Below the pieces are notes generated by a model that was not told the DNA's origin, made no database searches, and saw nothing but the letters and a program-made list of their open reading frames with translations. A DNA stretch of 64,000 bases from Alteromonas sp. V450. GTDB taxonomy: Bacteria > Pseudomonadota > Gammaproteobacteria > Enterobacterales > Alteromonadaceae. Shown piece after piece: positions 26,353 to 36,435 of the stretch; within the stretch, counting starts at the first letter, position 1; every line of letters starts with the position of its first letter. The DNA is taken from positions 2,480,001 through 2,544,000 of the forward strand of contig NZ_MODU01000004.1 of assembly GCF_001885075.1 (NCBI RefSeq), given 5' to 3'. The translations under genes and the position numbers were made by a program.

Positions 26353-27216
26353 GTGCTTTACCTTGTTGCAGTCACTGTCCTATGGGCATTTTCCTTTTCA
26401 CTTATTGGCGAATTTTTGGCGGGCGAGGTAGATAGTTACTTTGCTGTACTAACCCGCATTATTCTTGCTGCTTTGGTATTTCTGCCGTTTCTTAAAATAT
26501 CTCTGCTAAGCGCCAAGCAAAAAGCGGCGTTGGCGGCTTTAGGTGCTGTACAGTTAGGGTTAATGTACATTTTCTTCTACCACGCATTTTTGTTTTTAAG
26601 CGTGCCAGAAGTGTTGCTTTTCACCATTTTTACGCCGCTTTATGTCGTTATGTTAAACGACGCCCTGTTTAAGCGGTTTACCCCGTTTTATTTGTTATGC
26701 GCACTTATTGCCACCGTAGGTGCAGCCATAATTCGTTTTAATGGCGTAACTGATGACTACTGGTTTGGTTTTGCCATTGTTCAAGGTGCTAACCTTTCCT
26801 TTGCACTAGGACAAGTGGGTTATAAGAAGCTGACCTCCACTTTTACAACCCAAGTCCCCTATCACAACGTATTCGCGTGGTTTTATTTAGGCGCACTGGC
26901 TGTTGCCTTACCTGCGTTCTTCCTATTTGGCAACCCAAGCCAACTACCGCAAAATGCCGAGCAATGGGGAGTGCTACTGTGGTTGGGTATTGTGGCATCA
27001 GGGCTTGGCTATTACTTTTGGAACCAAGGCGCGCTAGCCGTTTCTGGTGGTACGTTGGCTATTATGAATAACGCACTTATTCCTGCGGGGCTTGTGGTTA
27101 ATTTACTGCTTTGGCAAAAAGACACCGACTTTTCTCGCCTGCTTCTTGGCGGTGCCATCATTGCTATTGCACTTTGGAAGTCTCATCAACACGCTACGAA
27201 GCAGAAACAGTTATAA
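26353..27216 (+). CDS. DMT-superfamily EamA transporter
   Basis: A 287-residue membrane protein with ten predicted helices in two EamA repeats (about 1-130 and 145-280). The N-terminal helix YLVAVTVLWAFSFSLIGE and the second-half WLGIVASGLGYYFWNQGALAVSGGTLAIMNNALIP are typical of the carboxylate/amino-acid/amine exporter branch. The start is GTG with AGAG nearby. It is convergent with the DUF6314 gene. Substrate unknown. Confidence 0.88.
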   Translation: MLYLVAVTVLWAFSFSLIGEFLAGEVDSYFAVLTRIILAALVFLPFLKISLLSAKQKAALAALGAVQLGLMYIFFYHAFLFLSVPEVLLFTIFTPLYVVMLNDALFKRFTPFYLLCALIATVGAAIIRFNGVTDDYWFGFAIVQGANLSFALGQVGYKKLTSTFTTQVPYHNVFAWFYLGALAVALPAFFLFGNPSQLPQNAEQWGVLLWLGIVASGLGYYFWNQGALAVSGGTLAIMNNALIPAGLVVNLLLWQKDTDFSRLLLGGAIIAIALWKSHQHATKQKQL

Positions 27217-27235
27217 GCCTCAAAAACGCCAAAAG

Positions 27236-27679
27236 CTACGTTGGACTATACTCACTCACCATGGTGTAGTCTTTGCGTGGCCCAATGACCTGCCACGTAG
27301 AACGCCACACAGGCCAGGCTGTGAAGTCATAGCGCACTACATAATTGTCATCGCCGCATAAGTGCTCAGCGTTTGGGTTGGCCGCACTGAAAGAATGAAA
27401 ATAACGTTCATCGTCGAACAACACTTCAAATAAACCAGTTTGAGGCTGCTGCCAGAAATAACGGCGCTCAGCAAGCATGACACTGCCGTTAGGCGAAGTA
27501 ACCTCACCTTTTTCGTAATACGCCAAGCCACTTTTTTCTTTTTGTACGCTACCTTCCAGCCAGCTGAATTCAGCCTCTCCCATAAAGGTAAATACATCGC
27601 CACTTCGCTGGATGATTTTGCGCGTTAGCGTCCATCGTCCAGCAAAGTCCCCTAAGGTATAAGGAAGGTTCTCTATCAT
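27236..27679 (-). CDS. DUF6314 family protein
   Basis: A 147-residue protein matching the DUF6314 pattern: LGDFAGRWTLTRKI at the start, then RRYFWQ, VLFDDERYFHSF, AEHLCGDDNYVVRYDF and VIGPRKDYTMVSEY at the end. The fold is probably a small lipocalin-like beta-barrel, but function is unknown. A GGGAGAG ribosome-binding site sits in the 9-base gap after the TonB receptor stop, so the two genes are almost certainly co-translated. This links the family member to whatever the receptor imports. Confidence 0.8.
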   Translation of the reverse strand: MIENLPYTLGDFAGRWTLTRKIIQRSGDVFTFMGEAEFSWLEGSVQKEKSGLAYYEKGEVTSPNGSVMLAERRYFWQQPQTGLFEVLFDDERYFHSFSAANPNAEHLCGDDNYVVRYDFTAWPVWRSTWQVIGPRKDYTMVSEYSPT

Positions 27680-27688
27680 TACTCTCCC

Positions 27689-29635
27689 TTACCAGAAGTA
27701 GGTGACAGTGGCAGAATATTGGTCGCCGCGACCTGGCGTTCCAGGGATTTCTTCAAAGCGCTCATCCCACAAGTTATCGACTGCCAATACCAAGCTTAAC
27801 CCTTCAATCTGGGCCGGTGAGTATGTGAGAGTAACATGCGAGAAGAATGCTGAGTCACTGCCGTTTCTAAGCGCATTGGTTTCTTGTTTCCGCCACTCGT
27901 TGTCAATGCGCACTTCAACCGTATCGGTTGCAAACCACACCATCCCAAGAGTTGCGCGATGCGGCGGATAGTTAAGCGCGTAAAAGCTCGCGTCTACTTC
28001 ATCAATACGATAGTCTTCAGACTTATCTAAATAGGTGTAGCTGGCCACCACATCTGCGCTATCAAAGCGTTTAATGGCAATCACCTCAACACCTAGGGTT
28101 TGAATATCAACCGGGTTTGCACTGCGAGCTGAAGTAGCGTCGAAGCTATACGTCCAATCCGTCAGTTCGTTATCCCAGCGATAGAATACGGCGGTATCAA
28201 CTTTGAAAGACGCTCTATCAAATGACGCCCCAAACTCTAGGTTTTTGCTGACTTCTCGCTGTAACTGGTTGTTACTTCTAAACAGACCGCTTGTGGTGCT
28301 GCCGCCGACAGCAGTGTAGCCAGCCACCTGCGTCGCCTCTGCATATGAAAGATAGAGCGTACGCGAGGCATTGATCTCTGTTTGGGTAAGCCAACTGATA
28401 TCACCCACAAAAGACAGTCGGTCGTCGTCGCGATTCGTATCGTCAAACGCCCCACCTAAGCGAATGGTAAGCGATTCATTGCTGTTCAACTGCGTGCGAT
28501 ACTCGGGCACTAGGCTTATTTTGTAGTAGTCGCGAGAGGTGAAATTATTCTCTAGCGTAGTTGATGTAATGTCGTCTGCAGTAAGCTGTGCTGCGTAGTT
28601 GATTCCGAATTCTTGCGATACATTATGAGTACCTGAAAACGCCAATGACGTCACTTGGGTTTCGTGAAACGCCTGAAACGCTTCAGGGTTTTCACGTGAG
28701 AACACGTAATGGTCGTCATTCTCTCTGTAGTAAGCAGAAACCTCAAAGGTATTTTTCATACCCTCTTCGCCGTAGCGCTGTTTGTGATTTAGCATGACCA
28801 AACGGGTTTGAATGTCTTCCGTTTCGTTCACGTTAAAAGGCGTGTACAAGTTAGGCCAGCCAAAAAACTTTTGCTGAAAGCCATAAAACACGTCGGTTTG
28901 TGAGTCATTACTTGCAAGCTGAATACGCCCCGACGCGCGTTCGAAATTATGATCGCCATTAGCAATAGTGCCATCACTTTCAGAGCGAGAATACTCCCCT
29001 TCAACCCCAACAGTCCAACCGGGTAAATCACCAAGCGCGTGCTTTACTGCACCGTGTACACGCTGCAGATTGAAGTTATTATTGCCCACACCTAGTGACA
29101 CACTGCCTGCTGTTTGGATAGGGCGCCAGCCGTAAGACACCGTACCTACTGAGCTATTTACGCCGTAAAGCGCGTTATCGACGCCCGTGAAAATACGCGG
29201 TTTCGTCAGCATTTCTGGTGCAATGGGAATTTCAGCGAAATAGTGCCCTGTTTGCGGGTCAATAAGCGTTGCGCTTCCTATGCGAAACCCCGTGTTTTCG
29301 AATATACCGCCGCGAATGGTGACGTCAGCCTGCGCTTCTGCCATGTTCCTTGATTGCAAATCGACACGTGGGTCGTACTCTAAATTTGAAATAGGTGAAT
29401 TAAACGTGCCTACTGGTTTGTTATTCGCCGTCGCCGCCCCTTCAATGGTAATTTTTTCTAGCTTAAGTATATCGCCTGTTGTTTTAGATGTTTGCTCACT
29501 TTGGCGAACTTCTAGCGGAGTCTTCTCCTGACGACTTTCAACAGCAGAGTTTTCTGACTTTGCTTCAGCGAAAACAGGGTTAAAAGTAAGTGCTGTAAAA
29601 ACGAGAGGGACAGTGTTTCGATAAGTTATATACAT
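27689..29635 (-). CDS. TonB-dependent receptor, substrate unknown
   Basis: A 648-residue outer-membrane receptor with signal peptide (ending NPVFAEA), a linker, a plug domain (ADVTIRGGIFENTGFRIGSATLIDPQTGHYF ... ALYGVNSSVGTVSYGWRP) and a beta-barrel ending YSATVTYFW. The plug departs from siderophore and haem receptors: the usual TonB-box and SALYG motif region is modified, and no Fur box is seen upstream. Coupled to a DUF6314 gene downstream. The ligand cannot be assigned; neither neighbour gives pathway information. Confidence 0.88.
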   Translation of the reverse strand: MYITYRNTVPLVFTALTFNPVFAEAKSENSAVESRQEKTPLEVRQSEQTSKTTGDILKLEKITIEGAATANNKPVGTFNSPISNLEYDPRVDLQSRNMAEAQADVTIRGGIFENTGFRIGSATLIDPQTGHYFAEIPIAPEMLTKPRIFTGVDNALYGVNSSVGTVSYGWRPIQTAGSVSLGVGNNNFNLQRVHGAVKHALGDLPGWTVGVEGEYSRSESDGTIANGDHNFERASGRIQLASNDSQTDVFYGFQQKFFGWPNLYTPFNVNETEDIQTRLVMLNHKQRYGEEGMKNTFEVSAYYRENDDHYVFSRENPEAFQAFHETQVTSLAFSGTHNVSQEFGINYAAQLTADDITSTTLENNFTSRDYYKISLVPEYRTQLNSNESLTIRLGGAFDDTNRDDDRLSFVGDISWLTQTEINASRTLYLSYAEATQVAGYTAVGGSTTSGLFRSNNQLQREVSKNLEFGASFDRASFKVDTAVFYRWDNELTDWTYSFDATSARSANPVDIQTLGVEVIAIKRFDSADVVASYTYLDKSEDYRIDEVDASFYALNYPPHRATLGMVWFATDTVEVRIDNEWRKQETNALRNGSDSAFFSHVTLTYSPAQIEGLSLVLAVDNLWDERFEEIPGTPGRGDQYSATVTYFW

Positions 29636-29726
29636 GAGTACCGCTAAGAATTTGAAGTTAACGAGCGCGATTGTATATTAAAAATAGTAAATTGCATTAA
29701 CACGCGATGTGTTTAGACCAGTAAAA

Positions 29727-29747
29727 AGCCCCGCTAGAAGCGGGGCT
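29727..29747 (-). terminator. Rho-independent terminator of the beta-propeller gene
   Basis: Nine-base arms AGCCCCGCT (29727-29735) and AGCGGGGCT (29739-29747) with a 3-base loop. Read on the minus strand it is followed by TTTTT. Located 38 bases after the stop of the 1046-residue gene, so it ends that transcript before the TonB receptor gene. Confidence 0.85.
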
Positions 29748-29784
29748 AAAATTAAAGTAAATATCTGCTAAATTGTACTAGCCC

Positions 29785-32700
29785 TTACAAACTCTCTAAA
29801 TCAAACGCGCCTTGCTTAGATAGTTTATCATTCAACGGTTTCACTTCCTCACCAAACAAGGTTTCTAGCTGCACTTTATACTGCTGCCACTTTGACTCTA
29901 AGTCTTCCAACCGTTTTAGTGCACCAGCTTGTGCAGGCGCGCCCGTTCTGTCGAAGTTATCCATCAAGAAACGGACTTGTCTGTCGAGCATATTGGGCCA
30001 GTTAATGTCATCCTCAAAAGTTTGATGTTTGGGCTGAATAACCAACGCTTCCCAGTCATCGATGGCACTAATAATGCGCTCGATTGAAGCCGACACATCG
30101 CTTGCCAGCATTACGTTATCTTCAGACACACCGTTTAATTGTGCTCGCACATCACGGGCTTTTTGCAGGTGTGCAAACAAATCATTCAGTAAGGTTTCCG
30201 TAGCCTGAATGCTCTTTTCAACCACTTGAAGCTGCGCTTTATCAGCTTCTTCTCTTGGGTCTGGAAGTACTTTAAACGCGCGGGTTTGCGCCTGTTCACC
30301 TACTGTGATTTTCGCTTTGTAGTCTCCAGGCATAACACGGGCGCCGTTCCAACCGCCAAACAGTTTTACATTCTCGATGCAGTTCAACGGCTCACGGCGA
30401 AGATCCCAGACAAATTCGTTGTAGCCCGCTTTCGTTGGAGGGTGCTTGAATTTAACAGGGCTGCGAACATCTTCGTTACCTTTCGCACACTTTTCAAATT
30501 CACTCGGTGCAGATGACAGTGTGCGAACAAGCTCGTTATCGGCATTGAATATATCAATGCGCAGCGTTTGCTCTTCTTCTAGCGCGTCTTTGAGGTAATA
30601 ACGGAAGGTAGCGCCACGTGGCGGGTTTTTCGCTTGAGGCTGGTCAGTCATGCCACCGCCAGATAGCAAGCGAACGCCATCTACAGGTTCAAACTGAAAC
30701 AGCGTTTCTTCAGCCAGTGATTTATGCACTTCACGCAGCGGCGCTATGTCGTCCAAGATCCAAAAGCCTCGACCTTGCGTGGCAACAACCAGATCATCAC
30801 CTTTAACCTGCATATCGGTAATCGCCACAGGCGGCAGGTTTAAGTCTAATTCTTGCCAATGCTTACCGTCGTCGAAGCTAATAAACATACCGCTTTCTGT
30901 ACCCGCGAACAGCATGCCCTCGCGCTCTGTATCTTCACGCACTACTCGAACAAAGGCGTCCTCTGGTAGGCCTTCGTCAATACGCTTCCAGCGCTTGCCG
31001 TAGTTATCGGTTTTGTAAATGTATGGCGTATAGTCATTTAATTTATAGCCTGCTACCGCAACGTAAGCTCTGCCTTGTGCATGAGGGCTTAGTTCTATGG
31101 CATTGACCTGCGCTTCTTTTTTATGAGGGGTAATATCTTTCCAGTTTTTGCCCTCATCACGGGTTATGTGAAGCTTACCATCATCAGCACCAACCCAAAG
31201 CTCGCCTTTGTTAACTGCCGATTCGGCAATATAGAAAACCGTATTGTAGTATTCAGCCCCGGCTTGTTCGTTAGTGATCGGCCCGCCGTTCAGCCCCTGC
31301 TTTTCAGGCTCGTTACGGGTTAAGTCTGGACTAATTTCTTGCCAGTTCACACCGCGATCTGTGGTTTTTAAGATCATCTGCGTGCCGTAGTAAACGGTGT
31401 CAGGATCATGCTTTGACACTATTACCGGAGCATTCCAGTTGGTGCGGTACTTTTGATCACGTGCATTTCTACCAAACACATATTCAGGGTAAGGCATAAT
31501 AGGGCGTGTAAGTCCACTATCGCGATTATATTCCGTGAGTGTTCCATTGATGGTCGTGGCGTAAATAAGGGTTGGATCATCCGGATTAAACGCAATATGC
31601 GCACTTTCACCACCGCCCACAGCAAATTGGTCCTCAATGCCTATACCGCTGCTCCAGGTTTCAGACGGCGTTGCCATGGTCGAGTTATCTTGCTGTCCGC
31701 CATAAACATAGTACGGGTTTAAGTTATCGGTAATAACACGGTAGAACTGCGCTGTAGGCTGATTGTAAATACTAGACCACGACTCTCCGCCATCGAAGGT
31801 AATGGTTGCGCCACCGTCATTAGCGTTGATCATGTTTAAGCTGTTTTCTGGGTTTATCCACATATCGTGGGTATCACCGTGGGGCAGAGATTTAATTTCG
31901 AAGGTTTTACCGCCATCAATGGATTTATGCAGCTGCACATTCATTACATACAGGGTATTTTCGTCATTAGGGTCAACTTTGATGTGGTTGTAGTACCACG
32001 CGCGGGCTTTAAGAATATTGTCGCCGTTCATTAACGACCAGGACTTGCCCGCATCATCACTGCGATAAAGGCCGCCTTCATCAGCCTCGATAATGGCATA
32101 CAGGCGCTTAGGGTTAGACGCGGAAATATCAATGCCCACTTTACCAATAAGCGCAGGCAACCCTTTTTCTAACTTGTCCCAGCTTTCACCACCGTCTGTT
32201 GACTTATAAAGGCCGCCGCCTTCACCGCCTGACTTGATAAACCAAGGCGTTCTTCCGTGATGCCACATACTCGCGTAAAGAATTCTGGGGTTAGTGGGGT
32301 CGATAGCTAAGTCGGCAGCGCCAGTATCGGCATTCACTTTCAACACATGCTGCCATGTTTTACCACCGTCTGTTGTTTTGTAGATACCGCGCTCTTCATT
32401 AGGCCCCCAAATATTGCCCTGCACCGCAGCCCACGCTATGTCGGGATTAGTTGGGTGTATGCGAATTTTAGGGATTTGGCCACGTTTATCTAACCCTGCC
32501 AGCTCCCATGTTTCACCGCCGTCTGTAGATTTGTAAACGCCCTTGCCGTGGCTTGTGGTTACGCCTCGAATAGGACCTTCACCTGTGCCTACATAAATAA
32601 CATTGGGATCTGAAGGAGCAACAGCAATAGCGCCTATGCTGCCAACAGCAAAATCTTTGTCCGAGATTGCTTTCCAAGACAACCCTGCATTTTCAGTCTT

Positions 32701-32925
32701 CCAAACACCGCCACCTGCAGTTCCCATAAAATAGACGTTGCTGTTACCCTCAATACCCGAAACAGCAACCGAGCGCCCACCTCTATATGGCCCAATAAAC
32801 CGGTATTCCATTTTTTCGAAAAGTTTTGGTTCAACGATTTCGCTCAGCGCAGAAACCGGAAATGTCGTGCTAATAAATGTGCCAATAGACAACGCAAACG
32901 CAGCGATTTTTATCCTTGAAATCAT
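29785..32925 (-). CDS. Secreted VPS10/sortilin-like BNR-repeat beta-propeller protein
   Basis: A 1046-residue exported protein with signal peptide (about 1-27). It contains many BNR/Asp-box repeats of the form S-x-D-x-G-x-x-W (KSTDGGETWELAGL, KTTDGGKTWQHV, KSTDGGESWDKL, RSDDAGKSWSLM, SFDDGKHWQELD and others) over about residues 35-720, forming one or two propellers. A C-terminal region (about 750-1046) has an Ig-like strand block and helices. Often annotated as glycosyl hydrolase, but no catalytic residues can be seen; related proteins are common in marine gammaproteobacteria and Bacteroidetes and may be peptidase-like or binding proteins. A terminator follows. Confidence 0.85.
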   Translation of the reverse strand: MISRIKIAAFALSIGTFISTTFPVSALSEIVEPKLFEKMEYRFIGPYRGGRSVAVSGIEGNSNVYFMGTAGGGVWKTENAGLSWKAISDKDFAVGSIGAIAVAPSDPNVIYVGTGEGPIRGVTTSHGKGVYKSTDGGETWELAGLDKRGQIPKIRIHPTNPDIAWAAVQGNIWGPNEERGIYKTTDGGKTWQHVLKVNADTGAADLAIDPTNPRILYASMWHHGRTPWFIKSGGEGGGLYKSTDGGESWDKLEKGLPALIGKVGIDISASNPKRLYAIIEADEGGLYRSDDAGKSWSLMNGDNILKARAWYYNHIKVDPNDENTLYVMNVQLHKSIDGGKTFEIKSLPHGDTHDMWINPENSLNMINANDGGATITFDGGESWSSIYNQPTAQFYRVITDNLNPYYVYGGQQDNSTMATPSETWSSGIGIEDQFAVGGGESAHIAFNPDDPTLIYATTINGTLTEYNRDSGLTRPIMPYPEYVFGRNARDQKYRTNWNAPVIVSKHDPDTVYYGTQMILKTTDRGVNWQEISPDLTRNEPEKQGLNGGPITNEQAGAEYYNTVFYIAESAVNKGELWVGADDGKLHITRDEGKNWKDITPHKKEAQVNAIELSPHAQGRAYVAVAGYKLNDYTPYIYKTDNYGKRWKRIDEGLPEDAFVRVVREDTEREGMLFAGTESGMFISFDDGKHWQELDLNLPPVAITDMQVKGDDLVVATQGRGFWILDDIAPLREVHKSLAEETLFQFEPVDGVRLLSGGGMTDQPQAKNPPRGATFRYYLKDALEEEQTLRIDIFNADNELVRTLSSAPSEFEKCAKGNEDVRSPVKFKHPPTKAGYNEFVWDLRREPLNCIENVKLFGGWNGARVMPGDYKAKITVGEQAQTRAFKVLPDPREEADKAQLQVVEKSIQATETLLNDLFAHLQKARDVRAQLNGVSEDNVMLASDVSASIERIISAIDDWEALVIQPKHQTFEDDINWPNMLDRQVRFLMDNFDRTGAPAQAGALKRLEDLESKWQQYKVQLETLFGEEVKPLNDKLSKQGAFDLESL

Positions 32926-33087
32926 TGATTGAATGCCTTTTTTTGTAGTAATTGATTGGTAGTTTTGCGTACAGAGCCTGAGTGCATTAGGTAAAAACTA
33001 TAATGTAGCAAGAATTAGCTCAGCTATCATAATGCAATTTTTTTTCTCACATTAGCAAGAGACGTCATGCGCGACTATCCATAGTCA

Positions 33088-33117
33088 AACAAAAAAAGCC
33101 CACGATTTGTGAGCTTT
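33088..33117 (-). terminator. Rho-independent terminator of the M16 peptidase gene
   Basis: On the minus strand, arms AAAGCTCAC and GTGGGCTTT (33109-33117 and 33095-33103, one wobble pair) with a 5-base loop, followed by a T-rich tail (33088-33094). It sits 25 bases past the stop of the peptidase gene. Confidence 0.78.
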
Positions 33118-33141
33118 CTGCCTAAGTCCGCTTCTTTTTAC

Positions 33142-36045
33142 TTAATTTAAAGGTTCAATAGGGTTAGCATTCACATCTAATAAAACCGGCTCTCCATAGC
33201 CGAATTCTTTCATTCGCGCTAATTGAGTCTTCGCATCACCAACAACTACATAGAACATATTCTGCTCTTTCAAGTGAGTATTGATCGTGTTGTGTACGTC
33301 CTCTAATGTGACGGTTGTCACATATTCTTGGCGCTCGCTAATGTAATCGTCCGACCAACCATAACGGCTAATATTTTCTAACACATTAAGCTGCTGACCT
33401 AACGTTTCGAATTTTCTCGCGTTTCCTTTTACAATCATATTTTTAGTGACATCTAAATCGTCTTCACTATATGTTGATTGATAGTTGTCAATAAGATCTT
33501 TAAAGATATCCAATGACTCTAGCGTTACATTGGTACGCACTTGTGACGACGCTATAAACGGCGATTGGTAACTTGCTCCGCGAATATAAGAATACGCCCC
33601 GTAGGTATACCCCTTTTGAATGCGCAATGTCTGAGCTAGGCGAGCACTCATGCCACCACCTAAGCGGTTATTTGCCACAACGATAGGATAAAAGTCAGGG
33701 TGTTGAGCAGGAACCACTGCTTTGCCCACCATAATTACTGACTGCTTGGCATCCGGTAAATCGATAAAATACAAGGATGGTTTTTCGCGTGTAACCACTT
33801 GAGGTTGAACGGGAAGTGTAAGATCTTCTCCTTTCCAATCTTTCAATACAGAAAGCGCGCTTACCACCTGCTGCTGACTCACATCGCCAGCCACTTGGAA
33901 AGAGGCTAGCTTCGGCGACATATTCTTGATGTAGTAAGCCTTGAGGTCATCAAGTGAAATAGCATTTACTGTTTCTTCCGTGCCACCTAAAGGGCTACCC
34001 GCAGCATGATTTTCTGGATATAACAGCTTAAAATACGCATTTCGTGCAATTGATTGTGCATCACCTTTTGCTTGTTTAATCGATGTTAGCTGGGTTTGCT
34101 TAAGGCGTTCAAATTCACTAGGATCCCAACGCGGCTCCAACAGCATTTCTCCCAATAAGCCAACAGTCTTATCGAAATTCTTGACCAATGAACGACCTCT
34201 TACTGTGATCGATTCGCGATCGCTCATTACGCGTAAAGACGCCCCAAGTAGTCCGATAGCTTCTTCCAACTCTTTAGGCGTTTTAGACTTGGTGCCTTCA
34301 TTCATCATTAACGCAACCAAGTTTGCTGTGCCGAGCTTCTCACTATCATCAAGAAGCTGACCACCTTGAATGGTTAAGCTGAAATTAACGATAGGTAGTT
34401 CATTTTGTTCAATGCCCAAAATAGTGAGGCCATTAGCCTGTTCAGTCTGCCATACTTGGGGCGCTGTTAAGGTTGGTAATTCACTCAGTGGTGGCTCACT
34501 GCGATCGTGTTTAGTCTGGGTCTTAGTAAATTGAATAGCATCGTTTTCTACAAATTCTTCTTCTGCACCCTGCTCTACCACTTCTTCAACGATGTCTGCT
34601 TTTTTAGAACCTGAAACCGCCAGCGAAACCTCACCTTTTGGCACAAAGCTCGTAACAATATGGTGTTTATCTTTAATATATTTATTAAAAACGTTTTTTA
34701 CATCTTCAGCGGTAACAGCAGTAATATTGTTGATGTCTTGCTTAATAAAATCAGGTGAACCGGCAAATTCATTGTACTCGCCAAGTTTTTGTGCTTTTCC
34801 GAGAACGCTCTCTATTTCATAAAAAAATGAAGTTTCTTGTTCTGCTTTTATCTTGGTAAGTTGGCTTTCACTAAAGCCGTTTTTCTCAAATTCATCGAAT
34901 GAAGCCTGAATAGCGGCATAGATATCATTCAGGTTAGTACCTGGGTTACCGCGAACCAAAATGGTGAAAGTGCCCGCAATTTCTTCGGCGCGATGCCATG
35001 AATACGCACCTGGCGCCAGCTTTTGCTTTTCAACAATATTTACGTACAAAGGCGCTTGCTTGCCTGACGACAAAATTTCGCCTAAAGCATCGAGGGCGTA
35101 TGCGTCCTTATGAAAACTTTCTACTGTTGGGAACGTTAACCTGATTTCTGGTAACTTTGCGAAGTTATCTTCGTGATAAAGCTTCTTGGTTTCACTTAAT
35201 GTTACTGGCTGCGCTTCCATCGACGCAACTTCAGGGCCCGATTTAATCTCACCAAACCAAAGCTTCACTTTTTCTTTCGTCGCGGCAAGGTCAATATCAC
35301 CTGCAATCACCATTGTTGCGTTAGATGGAACGTAATACTTGTCGTAAAACTCCCTTACATCATCTAATGTGGCTGCTTGTAAATCTTCTAAATCGCCAAT
35401 TACCGTCCAGTTGTACGGGTGATCTTTTGGATACAGTGCCTTTTTAATTACGTGACCTGCATGGCCATAAGGGCGATTATCCACTCGCTGGCGCTTTTCA
35501 TTTTTAACAACTTGCTTTTCCCGCTCTAACGTCCCTTTATCTACGGTATTTATCATAAAACCCAAACGGTCAGAATCTATCCAGAGCAGCTTGTCAAAAG
35601 CGTCTTTCGGCACAACCTCATAGTAAATCGTCCCGTCACTCCAAGTCCCCCCATTTCTCTCTCCGCCAAGTTCAGGGATCATTTTGCGATTTGCTCCCTT
35701 TGGCACGTTTTCAGAGTCGTTAAACGACATATGCTCGAAGAAATGTGCAAAGCCTGTTCGTCCAGGCTTTTCACGACTCGACCCCACATGAACAATCGTA
35801 GAAATAGCCACAATAGGGTCAGAAGTATCTTGATGAAGAATGACTTTAAGGCCGTTATCTAAGGTAAACGATTCGTAAGGTAGGTCAAAGCCACTGTTAT
35901 CGGTTTTATCTTGTACTTGTGACGATGTATTCATCTCATTTTTCACGTCACTTTTACCACATCCGGTTAATGTAAGCGCAGCGCCTAGCATCATCCCCAT
36001 TGTTATTCGATTGACTGTCGTTTTGACCTTTCTTATTGAAGCCAT
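33142..36045 (-). CDS. M16-family (pitrilysin-like) zinc metallopeptidase lipoprotein
   Basis: A 967-residue double-length M16 peptidase. Lipobox LTGC (Cys29) indicates membrane anchoring. The N-terminal half has the inverted zinc motif HFFEH (H101-H105) with a downstream Glu (E183 in KNEKRQR) at the family distance. The C-terminal half (from about residue 530) has the same fold without the motif and helps to form the substrate chamber, as is usual. Such enzymes degrade peptides in the periplasm. AGGAAAG lies upstream of the ATG. Followed by a terminator. Confidence 0.92.
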   Translation of the reverse strand: MASIRKVKTTVNRITMGMMLGAALTLTGCGKSDVKNEMNTSSQVQDKTDNSGFDLPYESFTLDNGLKVILHQDTSDPIVAISTIVHVGSSREKPGRTGFAHFFEHMSFNDSENVPKGANRKMIPELGGERNGGTWSDGTIYYEVVPKDAFDKLLWIDSDRLGFMINTVDKGTLEREKQVVKNEKRQRVDNRPYGHAGHVIKKALYPKDHPYNWTVIGDLEDLQAATLDDVREFYDKYYVPSNATMVIAGDIDLAATKEKVKLWFGEIKSGPEVASMEAQPVTLSETKKLYHEDNFAKLPEIRLTFPTVESFHKDAYALDALGEILSSGKQAPLYVNIVEKQKLAPGAYSWHRAEEIAGTFTILVRGNPGTNLNDIYAAIQASFDEFEKNGFSESQLTKIKAEQETSFFYEIESVLGKAQKLGEYNEFAGSPDFIKQDINNITAVTAEDVKNVFNKYIKDKHHIVTSFVPKGEVSLAVSGSKKADIVEEVVEQGAEEEFVENDAIQFTKTQTKHDRSEPPLSELPTLTAPQVWQTEQANGLTILGIEQNELPIVNFSLTIQGGQLLDDSEKLGTANLVALMMNEGTKSKTPKELEEAIGLLGASLRVMSDRESITVRGRSLVKNFDKTVGLLGEMLLEPRWDPSEFERLKQTQLTSIKQAKGDAQSIARNAYFKLLYPENHAAGSPLGGTEETVNAISLDDLKAYYIKNMSPKLASFQVAGDVSQQQVVSALSVLKDWKGEDLTLPVQPQVVTREKPSLYFIDLPDAKQSVIMVGKAVVPAQHPDFYPIVVANNRLGGGMSARLAQTLRIQKGYTYGAYSYIRGASYQSPFIASSQVRTNVTLESLDIFKDLIDNYQSTYSEDDLDVTKNMIVKGNARKFETLGQQLNVLENISRYGWSDDYISERQEYVTTVTLEDVHNTINTHLKEQNMFYVVVGDAKTQLARMKEFGYGEPVLLDVNANPIEPLN

Positions 36046-36435
36046 GCTCTTTCCTAGGATCTTATTTATATTTTTAGAATAGACTTGTCGCCATAAAGGC
36101 TGACGTTGAACCGTAAAGGGTTATACCACTGTTGCTTTAGTGGTGAATTCCAAGATACTTAATTCGCACCGTATGCGCTACTAAATACATAATTACTTAC
36201 AAGTCTTAATGTGCTGTTCTGCTTATATTTCGCGATCGCTTAAGGCGCAAATAACGTATGGAAAGGGTGAGTTCTGTCGTGTTAGATATAAGTAGAATGA
36301 ATTGCCGGATAACAAGTGACAAGAAAGGCAGTGTTACAATCGAAAGCCATCTAAACTATCAAAATAATGACTAGATATTGTTAGGCATCTATTGTTTACT
36401 CCGCATTTACCTAACCCTATCCGAGAGATAAAAGT
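36046..36435. other. Intergenic region between divergent lipoprotein genes
   Basis: Stretch of 390 bases between the M16 peptidase (leftward) and the DUF1439 gene (rightward), which must contain both promoters. I see no gene. A small hairpin (ACCACT 36125-36130, AGTGGT 36139-36144) has no T-run and no assigned role. Confidence 0.5.

Noticed and set aside
36125..36144. Hairpin with arms ACCACT and AGTGGT
   Set aside because: Short stem, no T-run, located upstream of two divergent genes where a terminator makes no sense.
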